Shown piece after piece: positions 1 to 5,212 of a stretch of DNA of 5,212 nucleotides. A program made the position numbers and the translations under genes. The stretch lies in the NCBI GenBank assembly GCA_964644525.1, contig CAZXWC010000101.1, positions 1-5,212 on the forward strand, in the 5' to 3' direction. The notes beneath the pieces were generated by a model. The model had not been told where the DNA came from. It worked only from the letters and a program-made list of their open reading frames with translations, and did not search any database. The first letter of the stretch is position 1. Each line of letters begins with the position of its first letter. This DNA is from BM714 sp964644525. GTDB taxonomy: Bacteria > Bacillota > Clostridia > Peptostreptococcales > BM714.

Positions 1-10
1 CACCTCCTTT
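1..10 (-). promoter_or_regulatory. Ribosome binding site of a gene off the left edge
   Basis: Read on the minus strand, the last ten bases are AAAGGAGGTG, a near-perfect Shine-Dalgarno sequence. It lies directly after the T-box terminator, so the start codon of the T-box-controlled gene should fall within a few bases beyond the window edge. The gene itself is not visible. Confidence 0.85.
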
Positions 11-13
11 TTT

Positions 14-53
14 GTAAAAAAATAACCGTCCTTGAAGTAAACTTCAAGGACGG
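14..53 (-). terminator. T-box attenuator terminator
   Basis: A perfect hairpin (arms 26-37 and 42-53; core CCGTCCTTGAAG with its complement) is followed on the minus strand by TTATTTTTTTA. It begins six bases after the T-box motif, the arrangement needed for mutually exclusive antiterminator and terminator folds. It stops transcription when the cognate tRNA is charged. Confidence 0.93.
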
Positions 54-268
54 ATTTTCCGCGGTACCACCTTAATTGCACTGATGTGCCTCTTTGTCGG
101 TTCTATCAAACCTAGGCCGGTAACGGGGCCAAACGTTGCAAGCTACTTGTTTCGCCTGCAAAACTCCAGAGTGATCATCGCTTTTTCGCACTGTCGGTTT
201 CCACCTTCCCGACTCTCTGTGAATGCTTTGTAAAAAGTTTTGTCTCCATCAACGTTTATAATATATTA
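14..268 (-). promoter_or_regulatory. T-box riboswitch leader, probably isoleucine-specific (ileS-type)
   Basis: This is a tRNA-sensing transcription-attenuation leader. Seen directly: the conserved T-box AAGGTGGTACCGCGG at 73-59 (minus strand), an intrinsic terminator just after it, a Stem I with AGAGAGT and the GGTGGAAACC apical region (about 215-190), and a basal helix CAAAACT/AGTTTTG. In such leaders uncharged tRNA pairs its anticodon with a specifier codon in Stem I and its NCCA end with the UGGN bulge of the antiterminator, allowing readthrough into an aminoacyl-tRNA synthetase or amino-acid gene. The probable specifier is ATC at 175-173, followed by A and then CTCTGGAG, as is typical after specifiers. 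The bulge is TGGT, which pairs with an A73 tRNA. This fits tRNA-Ile and argues against an Asp (GAT, G73) or His (CAC, C73) reading of the neighbouring triplets. The T-box call is very sure. The isoleucine call is an inference of moderate strength, because the register was set by eye. Confidence 0.93.
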
Positions 269-274
269 ATGAGA

Positions 275-303
275 AGTATAACAGATGAAATATGATAATG
301 CAA
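275..303 (-). promoter_or_regulatory. Promoter of the T-box transcript
   Basis: On the minus strand TTGCAT (303-298) and TATACT (280-275) are separated by 17 bases. TG sits one base upstream of the -10, making an extended -10 (TGTTATACT). Transcription would begin near 268, about 270 bases before the ribosome site at the window edge, a usual T-box leader length. No experimental support is available. Confidence 0.7.
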
Positions 304-343
304 CAGTAATTTTAAAATAAATTTAAAAATTCAGACAATACTT

Positions 344-391
344 AAAAAAACAACAAGGAAAAGGGGACAGACCCCTTTTCCTTGTTGTTTT
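344..391 (-). terminator. Long perfect palindrome, probable (bidirectional) intrinsic terminator or REP-like element
   Basis: The arms at 347-366 and 372-391 are perfectly complementary over 20 bp around the 5-base loop ACAGA. Read on the minus strand the stem ends in a run of seven T (350-344), so it can act as the distal terminator of the tRNA-Pro transcript. The plus strand ends in TTGTTGTTTTG, a weaker T-run. The GGGGACAGACCCC core resembles short palindromes scattered through many bacterial genomes, so a dispersed repeat is an alternative or additional reading. Only one copy is present in this window. Confidence 0.7.
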
Positions 392-414
392 GCCTTATGT
401 ATTCAATTTACTGC

Positions 415-453
415 AAAATTAAATGCTGCCCAAGTTTCCTTCAGGCAGCATTT
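415..453 (-). terminator. Proximal terminator hairpin of the tRNA-Pro gene
   Basis: The arms AAATGCTGCC (421-430) and GGCAGCATTT (444-453) pair perfectly over 10 bp around a 13-base loop that can form a small inner AAG/CTT stem. On the minus strand the hairpin starts four bases after the tRNA CCA end and is followed by AATTTTG. The T-run is short, so termination may be partial, which could explain the second, stronger hairpin 30 bases further on. Confidence 0.72.
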
Positions 454-456
454 GTC

Positions 457-533
457 TGGTCGGAGTGACAGGACTTGAACCTGCGACTTCTTGGCCCCCA
501 GCCAAGCGCTCTACCAAACTGAGCCACACCCCG
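457..533 (-). tRNA. tRNA-Pro, anticodon GGG
   Basis: This 77-nt cloverleaf decodes the proline codons CCC and CCU. Seen in minus-strand order: acceptor CGGGGTG pairing with CACTCCG (one G-T wobble), D arm GCTC/GAGC with loop AGTTTGGTA, anticodon arm CTTGG/CCAAG with loop CTGGGGG (anticodon at 499-497, G37 next), a 5-nt variable region AAGTC, T arm GCAGG/CCTGT with loop TTCAAGT, discriminator A73, and an encoded CCA (459-457). The C1-G72 pair and G37 are typical of bacterial tRNA-Pro. C32 and G38 are complementary and extend the anticodon stem to six pairs, which is unusual. It stands alone between its own promoter and two hairpins, not in a tRNA cluster. Confidence 0.97.
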
Positions 534-547
534 TAGTCGACTATTAT

Positions 548-576
548 ATTATGATATAAAACATTAAAATGTGCAA
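548..576 (-). promoter_or_regulatory. Promoter of the tRNA-Pro gene
   Basis: On the minus strand TTGCAC (576-571) and CATAAT (553-548) are separated by 17 bases. The predicted start near 541 is about 8 bases before the mature tRNA 5' end, a short leader usual for tRNA genes. A TATAAT at 547-542 is also present but has no good -35 at the right distance. This promoter points away from the aconitase promoter. Confidence 0.6.
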
Positions 577-626
577 GTATTTTTATTAAAAACAGCATCA
601 ATATTATGAGAAATAACAGTATTGTG

Positions 627-655
627 TTGACTATCAATGTGGTTACATGTATAAT
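627..655 (+). promoter_or_regulatory. Promoter of the acn-icd-citrate synthase operon
   Basis: TTGACT (627-632) and TATAAT (650-655) are separated by exactly 17 bases, with one mismatch to the sigma-A consensus in the two hexamers. Transcription would start near 661-663, leaving a leader of about 30 bases before the aconitase ATG. That is too short for a riboswitch, so control of this operon should act at the promoter itself. Confidence 0.85.
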
Positions 656-663
656 TGCATACA
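648..663 (+). promoter_or_regulatory. Possible operator: short dyad over the -10 region and start site
   Basis: TGTAT (648-652) and ATACA (659-663) form an inverted repeat with a 6-base spacer. It covers the -10 hexamer and the predicted start, a position where a bound repressor would block initiation. Five-base arms in AT-rich DNA can arise by chance, and I cannot assign it to a regulator. Confidence 0.25.
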
Positions 664-691
664 AATATACTCGTAAACGGAGGGAAAAGGA

Positions 692-2626
692 ATGGGAAAA
701 AGCTTGACGCATAAAATTTTGGAAAACCATCTTTTGGAAGGTGACCTAAAACAGGGGAATGAAATAAAAATCAAGGTGGACCAAACCCTCACGCAGGATT
801 CTACTGGAACCATGGTATACCTTCAGCTTGAAGCTATGGGAGTCTCTGAAAGAAAGACTGAATTGTCAGTTGCGTATATTGACCACAATATGCTGCAGGC
901 GGGTTTCGAGAATGCCGACGACCACGAATTCATAAAAACTGCAGCCGCAAAGTATGGAATAGTTTATTCGAAACCAGGTAATGGCATATGCCACCAGATT
1001 CATCTGGAAAGATTTTCAAAGCCGGGCAAGGTTTTGATAGGTTCGGACAGCCATACACCCACATGCGGCGGCATGGGAATGATTGCAATAGGGGCGGGAG
1101 GACTAGACGTGGCAGTTGGTATTGCTGAGGGTCATTATTCAATAAGAGTGCCCAAGGTCATGAATGTAAAGCTCGAGGGATCTTTGAATCCGTACGTGAC
1201 AGCCAAAGACGTAATATTGCACGTCTTGCGGGAACTCAGCGTCAAGGGCGGAGTCGGTTATGTTGTAGAGTATTCAGGAGAAGGCGTTTCAGACTTGTCG
1301 CTTACGGACAGAGCGACAATAACAAACATGGGGGCCGAGCTCGGCGCTACGACTTCCATTTTCCCTTCGGACAAAAGAACAGAGGATTTTCTTAAAAGGC
1401 AGGGAAGAAAAGGGGACTATCTTGAAATTCGCGCCGACGAAAATGCATTCTATGATTCTGTGCTGCAAGTGGATTTGGGAAGTCTCAAACCAATGGCCGC
1501 TATGCCTCACAGTCCAGACAATGTGGCCCAAATAGAATCGATAAAGGGTTTTTCAATCGACCAGGTTGCCATAGGGAGTTGCACTAATTCATCCTATACC
1601 GACTTGATGAAGGTGGCTCAAATACTCAAAGGCAAAAAAGTGCATCCCGATGTAAGCCTGGTGATTTCGCCGGGATCTTCAAACATATTGAAAATGATGG
1701 CGGACAATGGCGCTCTTGGTGACCTTATTGCTTCGGGAGCAAGGTTGCTGGAGGCGGGTTGCGGTCCTTGCATAGGCATGGGGCAGGCGCCAAAGACGGG
1801 AGCTCTTTCGCTTAGGACGTTCAACAGGAACTTCAAGGGCAGATGCGGAACAATGCAAGCTGGTGTATATCTTGTAAGTCCTGAGACCGCAGCATATTCG
1901 GCTATAAAAGGAATCCTGTCGGATCCCACTGAGCTTGGGCAAGCGATAGATTTGCCTTTGCCGGACCAATATTTCTTTGAAGACAACTATTTCATATATC
2001 CTGGCAAGGGCAGGAGGGAAACGGAAGTAGCCATGGGTCCCAACATAAAGCCCTTTCCGCTTTCGGAAAAGCTTGGTCAAACATATACAGGCAAAGTGCT
2101 CCTTAAGACCGGCGACAACATAACAACTGACGATATTATGCCGTCAAACGCAAAACTTCTTCCATTCAGGTCCAACATCCCGGAGCTTTCCAAGCACTGT
2201 TTCGGAACCCAATGCGACGACTTCAAGGAGCGTTCCGACAAGTTCGGGGGAGGCATTGTCGTTGGCGGTGAAAACTACGGCCAAGGTTCAAGCCGTGAAC
2301 ATGCGGCGCTTGTGCCTCTGCATCTTAAGGTCAAAGCGGTTTTGGTGAAATCTTTTGCCAGAATTCACAAGGCCAATCTTATAAATGCCGGCATCCTGCC
2401 TTTGGAATTCAAGAATCCCGACGACTATGACAAGATCGGCTTGTATGACGAACTGTATTTGGGAAATGTCGGTGAAGCCATAAAAAGCGGATCGGAAGTC
2501 GTAATAGAGAATAGAAGCAAAGGGACTTCAATACTGGCCGTCATGACCGGATCGGACAGGGACAGAAAAACCCTGCTTGCTGGAGGAACAATCAACAGTA
2601 TGAAGATGAAAGGACAAAAGCCATGA
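692..2626 (+). CDS. acn: Aconitate hydratase (aconitase), short monomeric type
   Basis: Converts citrate to isocitrate through cis-aconitate in the cytoplasm, using a [4Fe-4S] cluster. The 644-aa protein is shorter than the roughly 850-900 aa AcnA/AcnB enzymes and matches the compact aconitase class known from clostridia and Aquifex. Seen: the substrate-pocket motif SDSHTPTCGGMG (118-129), cluster cysteines C297 (GSCTNS) and C357/C360 (CGPC), FNRNFKGRCG (377-386), and a C-terminal swivel domain (about 465-640) with GGENYGQGSSREHAA (525-539), where S533 and R535 are the expected active-site Ser and Arg. Both halves are in one chain, unlike two-subunit isopropylmalate isomerase. The ATG follows GGAGGG (679-684) by 7 bases. 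It is first in the operon, and its stop overlaps the next start (ATGA). Homoaconitase activity cannot be excluded by eye, but the neighbours argue for aconitase. Confidence 0.96.
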   Translation: MGKSLTHKILENHLLEGDLKQGNEIKIKVDQTLTQDSTGTMVYLQLEAMGVSERKTELSVAYIDHNMLQAGFENADDHEFIKTAAAKYGIVYSKPGNGICHQIHLERFSKPGKVLIGSDSHTPTCGGMGMIAIGAGGLDVAVGIAEGHYSIRVPKVMNVKLEGSLNPYVTAKDVILHVLRELSVKGGVGYVVEYSGEGVSDLSLTDRATITNMGAELGATTSIFPSDKRTEDFLKRQGRKGDYLEIRADENAFYDSVLQVDLGSLKPMAAMPHSPDNVAQIESIKGFSIDQVAIGSCTNSSYTDLMKVAQILKGKKVHPDVSLVISPGSSNILKMMADNGALGDLIASGARLLEAGCGPCIGMGQAPKTGALSLRTFNRNFKGRCGTMQAGVYLVSPETAAYSAIKGILSDPTELGQAIDLPLPDQYFFEDNYFIYPGKGRRETEVAMGPNIKPFPLSEKLGQTYTGKVLLKTGDNITTDDIMPSNAKLLPFRSNIPELSKHCFGTQCDDFKERSDKFGGGIVVGGENYGQGSSREHAALVPLHLKVKAVLVKSFARIHKANLINAGILPLEFKNPDDYDKIGLYDELYLGNVGEAIKSGSEVVIENRSKGTSILAVMTGSDRDRKTLLAGGTINSMKMKGQKP

Positions 2627-3627
2627 ACAAATATGAAATTACTCTTGTGCCGGGTGACGGAATAGGGCCGGAAGTTTCTGAAGCCGCTGTCGAAATAATC
2701 GAGGCTTCGGGAGTAAGGATAATATGGGAAAAGGTCAATGCCGGCAAAAAGGTTTTTGAAGAAACAGGCAGCCTCATACCCGATTCTGTATTCAAAAGCA
2801 TAGAAAAAAATAAAGTAGTTCTGAAAGGGCCGATTACAACTCCAATAGGAAGCGGATTCAGAAGCGTAAATGTTGCGCTTCGCAAAAAATATGATTTATA
2901 TGCAAATATAAGACCGATCAAGAGCCTTAAGGGGCTCGAGAGCAGATATGAAGACGTGGACATGACAATTTTCAGGGAAAACACCGAAGGACTTTATATA
3001 GGCATAGAGAGGGTTGTCGACGAGGACTGCGTGGAGGCCGTCAAGAGAATTACACGCAGCGCATCCGAAAAAGTGCTTAAGAGAGCTTTTGAATACGCCA
3101 AAGAAAATGGTTATGACAAACTGACGGTTGCCCACAAGGCAAACATACTCAAGCTTGCAGACGGAATGTTTCTTGATGTTGCCAGAAGAATGGCCGAAAG
3201 ATATGATTTGCGACTTGAGGAAATCATAATAGACAACATGTGCATGCAGATGGTCATGAACCCTGAGCAGTTCGGAGTAATTGCCACCATGAATCTTTAC
3301 GGAGACATACTTTCCGATTTGGGATCCGGTCTTGTTGGAGGCCTCGGGATGATACCTGGAGCCAACATAGGCGACGATACAGCCATTTTCGAGGCGGTAC
3401 ACGGGAGTGCGCCGGATATTGCCGGAAAAGGGCTTGCAAACCCCATAGCATTGACACTTTCGGGTGCAATGATGCTTAGGCACATAGGAGAGACCCATGC
3501 CGCCGAAAAAATCGAAAAAGCCGTTTCAAAGGTAATAGAGGACGGAAAGGTGAGAACTGCGGACCTTGGAGGAAATGCCTCGACTCAAGACATGAAAAAT
3601 GAAATCATAAGTATATTGAATCGGTGA
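2623..3627 (+). CDS. icd: Isocitrate dehydrogenase, NAD-type
   Basis: Oxidatively decarboxylates isocitrate to 2-oxoglutarate in the cytoplasm. The 334-aa chain is a member of the isocitrate/isopropylmalate dehydrogenase family, of the short class nearer to NAD-IDH and IPMDH than to the roughly 420-aa E. coli NADP enzyme. Seen: N-terminal PGDGIGPEV (10-18), substrate-site S81, N83, R87 and R97 (SVNVALRKKYDLYANIRP), R118 and Y125 (FRENTEGLY), K172 (HKANILK), metal-binding Asp candidates D204, D228 and D232, and the cofactor loop HGSAPDIAGKG (260-270). The Ser-x-Asn pair is the isocitrate signature rather than that of isopropylmalate. D265-I266 stand where NADP enzymes carry Lys-Tyr, which predicts NAD use. 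The ATG overlaps the aconitase TGA by 4 bases and follows AAAGGA (2609-2614), implying translational coupling. Homoisocitrate dehydrogenase is a less likely alternative. Confidence 0.93.
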   Translation: MNKYEITLVPGDGIGPEVSEAAVEIIEASGVRIIWEKVNAGKKVFEETGSLIPDSVFKSIEKNKVVLKGPITTPIGSGFRSVNVALRKKYDLYANIRPIKSLKGLESRYEDVDMTIFRENTEGLYIGIERVVDEDCVEAVKRITRSASEKVLKRAFEYAKENGYDKLTVAHKANILKLADGMFLDVARRMAERYDLRLEEIIIDNMCMQMVMNPEQFGVIATMNLYGDILSDLGSGLVGGLGMIPGANIGDDTAIFEAVHGSAPDIAGKGLANPIALTLSGAMMLRHIGETHAAEKIEKAVSKVIEDGKVRTADLGGNASTQDMKNEIISILNR

Positions 3628-3641
3628 AAGAAGGAGACGAA

Positions 3642-5030
3642 ATGATGGATGTAAAAGGCTTTGTAAAAGATATGTCCGGTTTGTTGGAGGAAAATAATAC
3701 AATAAATCCTGAATTTTATGATAAATATAAAATTAAAAGCGGTCTCAGAAACAAGAACGGAACGGGTGTTGTAGTTGGACTCACCGAGGTTAGCAGTGTT
3801 GTTGGATATGTCATGAAGGACGGAATAAAGAAAGCGACTGAAGGGAAAATTTATTACAGAGGGATTGAAATGAGAGATATTGTAAATGCTTGCGTCAATG
3901 AAAAAAGGAGAGGATTTGAGGAAACGGCATATCTTTTATTGTTCGGAGAATTGCCTACGGCACAAAAGCTCAAGGCTTTCAACCAAGTTCTTGATGAATT
4001 TCGTGAATTACCCATTTCTTTCACGGAAAACATGATTTTGAAGATTCCATCCAAGGACATAATGAATAAACTTCAAAGAAGCATACTTGTACTTTATTCC
4101 CATGACGAGAATCCGGACGATACTGATTCTCAAAATCTTCTTTTGCAGAGCATAATGCTCCTGGCGAGATTCCCAACCATAATTTCATACGGTTACCAGG
4201 CAAAAGCCCATTATTTTGACAACAAGAGCCTTTTCATACACTCTCCCCAAAAAGGCGTTGGAACAGCCGAGAACATACTCCATATGATAAGGCCCGACAA
4301 TGAATACACAGAGACCGAAGCTTCAGTTTTGGATCTTTGCCTCCTTATCCATGCCGACCATGGAGGCGGCAACAATTCCGCTTTCGCAACCCATGTAGTT
4401 TCTTCAACCGGAACTGACACATATTCTGCCATTGCCGCCGCGGTAGGCTGTCTTAAAGGCCCTAAACACGGAGGAGCCAACATAAAGGTCAGGGAAATGA
4501 TTGACGACATTAAGGAAAATTGCGACTATAGCGATAGAAAGGCATTGAAAAAATATCTTATTAAGATTTTGAAAAAAGAAGCGAACGACCGTTCAGGACT
4601 CATTTACGGCATGGGGCATGCGGTCTATACAATTTCAGACGCAAGGGCGGAAATACTGAAGAAGGAAGCCGCAAAGCTGGCAATGGAAAAAGATAATTGT
4701 GAAACTTATCAATTGTACAAGAACATAGAGGAATTGACAAAGGGAATATTCAAGGAAATAAAAGGCGAGGACGCGATGATATGCGCAAATGTGGACTTGT
4801 ACTCCGGACTCGTTTATGAAATGCTTAACATACCCAAAGAATTGTACACCCCCCTGTTTGCAACCGCAAGGGTTGCCGGATGGTGCTCACACAGGATAGA
4901 GCAAGTAATGAGCGACAAGAAAATCATAAGACCGGCATACAAGTATGTGCGGGTTTTCGAGGACTACGTTCCAATTGAATCCAGGACAGAAAAAGGGAAT
5001 GATGAAATCAAGCTGCCGAGCGCCATTTAG
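3642..5030 (+). CDS. gltA: Citrate synthase (GltA/Si-type fold)
   Basis: Condenses oxaloacetate with acetyl-CoA to give citrate. The 462-aa protein carries the catalytic triad H276 (GPKHGGAN), H325 (GMGHAVY) and D385 (NVDLYSG), equivalent to H264, H305 and D362 of the E. coli enzyme. Substrate arginines R335 (SDARA), R410 (ATARVAGW) and R430 (IIRPAYKYV), plus HADHGGGNNS (237-246), are also present. The catalytic His is followed by Ala instead of the Arg of E. coli. It is not the Re-citrate synthase of some clostridia, which is related to isopropylmalate synthase. The ATG at 3642 was chosen because AAGGAG (3631-3636) lies 5 bases before it. ATG 3645 is equally possible. A GTG at 3624, overlapping the icd stop, is open but has the ribosome site inside it. 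2-Methylcitrate synthase is an alternative, but the aconitase and icd neighbours favour citrate synthase. Confidence 0.94.
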   Translation: MMDVKGFVKDMSGLLEENNTINPEFYDKYKIKSGLRNKNGTGVVVGLTEVSSVVGYVMKDGIKKATEGKIYYRGIEMRDIVNACVNEKRRGFEETAYLLLFGELPTAQKLKAFNQVLDEFRELPISFTENMILKIPSKDIMNKLQRSILVLYSHDENPDDTDSQNLLLQSIMLLARFPTIISYGYQAKAHYFDNKSLFIHSPQKGVGTAENILHMIRPDNEYTETEASVLDLCLLIHADHGGGNNSAFATHVVSSTGTDTYSAIAAAVGCLKGPKHGGANIKVREMIDDIKENCDYSDRKALKKYLIKILKKEANDRSGLIYGMGHAVYTISDARAEILKKEAAKLAMEKDNCETYQLYKNIEELTKGIFKEIKGEDAMICANVDLYSGLVYEMLNIPKELYTPLFATARVAGWCSHRIEQVMSDKKIIRPAYKYVRVFEDYVPIESRTEKGNDEIKLPSAI

Positions 5031-5042
5031 CTCGGCGGTTTT
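5011..5042 (+). terminator. Operon terminator overlapping the citrate synthase stop
   Basis: CCGAGC (5016-5021) pairs with GCTCGG (5030-5035) around the loop GCCATTTA. The stem can be extended outward to about 11 pairs with G-T wobbles (5011-5021 with 5030-5040), and it runs into TTTT at 5039-5042. The TAG stop codon lies within the loop and the start of the 3' arm. The T-run is short, so some readthrough into the next gene is plausible. Confidence 0.7.
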
Positions 5043-5062
5043 AATGCATGGTTTTCATTCAT

Positions 5063-5096
5063 CTCCTTTGGGTAGAAATCAAATACTACAAAGGAG
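5063..5096 (+). promoter_or_regulatory. Hairpin masking the ribosome site of the next gene
   Basis: CTCCTTTG (5063-5070) is exactly complementary to CAAAGGAG (5089-5096), with a possible inner GTAG/CTAC pairing (5072-5075 with 5086-5089, competing for the last pair). The right arm contains most of the AAGGAGG ribosome site of the following gene. No T-run follows, so it does not look like a terminator. It could limit translation from readthrough transcripts, or the inverted repeat could serve as a DNA operator. I see no convincing promoter between 5042 and 5090. Confidence 0.5.
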
Positions 5097-5105
5097 GGGT
5101 TCGAA

Positions 5106-5212
5106 ATGATGCAATTCTTTAAAACATATATTGTCGTATTTTTTGTCTTTATGGTTGTCGACATGCTTTGGCTGGGTATTTTGGCAAAAAAATTATACAG
5201 GGATCAAATTGG
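5106..5212 (+). CDS. DUF2177-like small membrane protein (partial, 3' end cut by window)
   Basis: Only the first 35 codons are present. They begin MMQFFKTYIVVFFVFMVVDM and continue with LWLGILAKKLYRDQIG. Residues about 7-26 form a hydrophobic membrane-spanning segment. The pattern of FxVxDMLWLGxxAKKxYRDQIG resembles the N-terminus of DUF2177 proteins, small multi-pass inner-membrane proteins of unknown function. The start at 5106 sits 8 bases after GGAGG (5093-5097). A second ATG follows immediately at 5109. It lies beyond the operon terminator and is probably not part of the TCA operon. Family assignment rests on recognition of a short stretch. Confidence 0.75.
   Translation, partial: MMQFFKTYIVVFFVFMVVDMLWLGILAKKLYRDQI

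Noticed and set aside
601..616. Possible CcpC-like site (TTAT-GAGAA-ATAA at 604-616) upstream of the aconitase promoter
   Set aside because: The Bacillus CcpC box is ATAA-N7-TTAT. Here the half-sites are in the opposite order with a 5-base spacer, so this is probably chance in AT-rich DNA.
627..637. TTGA-CTA-TCAA palindrome over the -35 hexamer
   Set aside because: Four-base arms do not extend and the left arm is explained by the -35 consensus itself.
419..730. Open frame of 103 codons on the minus strand across the tRNA and the aconitase promoter
   Set aside because: It contains the tRNA-Pro gene, its terminator arm and the divergent promoters. Its apparent hydrophobic stretch comes from AT-rich spacer DNA, so it is not a gene.
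1618..2080. Two overlapping minus-strand open frames opposite aconitase
   Set aside because: They lie opposite the conserved cluster-binding region of aconitase, overlap each other in different frames and resemble no known protein.
2896..3498. Open frame of 200 codons on the minus strand opposite icd
   Set aside because: The plus-strand frame encodes a full, motif-complete isocitrate dehydrogenase. The opposite frame shows no recognisable motif and is a shadow.
692..3627. Leucine or lysine pathway reading (LeuC/LeuB or homoaconitase/homoisocitrate dehydrogenase)
   Set aside because: The aconitase has the swivel domain fused in one 644-aa chain. The dehydrogenase carries the isocitrate Ser-x-Asn signature, and a citrate synthase follows. 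Together these fit the TCA branch better.
1..5212. CRISPR array, insertion sequence, prophage or defence system
   Set aside because: There are no regularly spaced repeats, transposase, integrase or defence-type proteins, and all long frames are housekeeping enzymes.

Overview
This window looks like an ordinary chromosomal segment of a Gram-positive anaerobe of class Clostridia. The evidence is a T-box leader, strong AGGAGG-type ribosome sites, near-consensus sigma-A promoters, ATGA/GTGA gene overlaps, and clostridial-type TCA proteins. The coding DNA is of moderate GC and the spacers are AT-rich. A Peptostreptococcales-like amino-acid fermenter is plausible, but nothing here fixes the genus.

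Left part (1-576, minus strand): two RNA units point leftwards. The outer one is a complete T-box leader (about 268 to 14) with its own promoter, antiterminator motif, terminator and a ribosome site at the window edge. The gene it controls lies off the left end. The probable specifier AUC, together with a UGGU bulge that fits an A73 tRNA, suggests isoleucyl-tRNA synthetase. The inner unit is a single tRNA-Pro(GGG) gene with encoded CCA, its own promoter, and two hairpins downstream. The farther hairpin is a perfect 20-bp palindrome.

Central part (627-5042, plus strand): a strong promoter diverging from the tRNA promoter drives three tightly packed genes: a 644-aa aconitase, a 334-aa NAD-type isocitrate dehydrogenase and a 462-aa citrate synthase. 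Together they form the complete oxidative branch of the TCA cycle (oxaloacetate + acetyl-CoA to citrate to isocitrate to 2-oxoglutarate), the usual route to glutamate in anaerobes with a split TCA cycle. The first two genes overlap by 4 bases. Citrate synthase starts 14 bases after the isocitrate dehydrogenase stop. A terminator hairpin overlaps the citrate synthase stop codon.

Right edge (5063-5212, plus strand): a hairpin that would mask a ribosome site precedes the first 35 codons of a DUF2177-like membrane protein cut by the window end.

I found no mobile element, CRISPR array, defence gene or unknown multi-gene system. The points worth a second look are regulatory and RNA-level: the C32-G38 pair in the tRNA-Pro loop, the long palindrome, the hairpin over the DUF2177 ribosome site, and a dyad on the aconitase -10 region.
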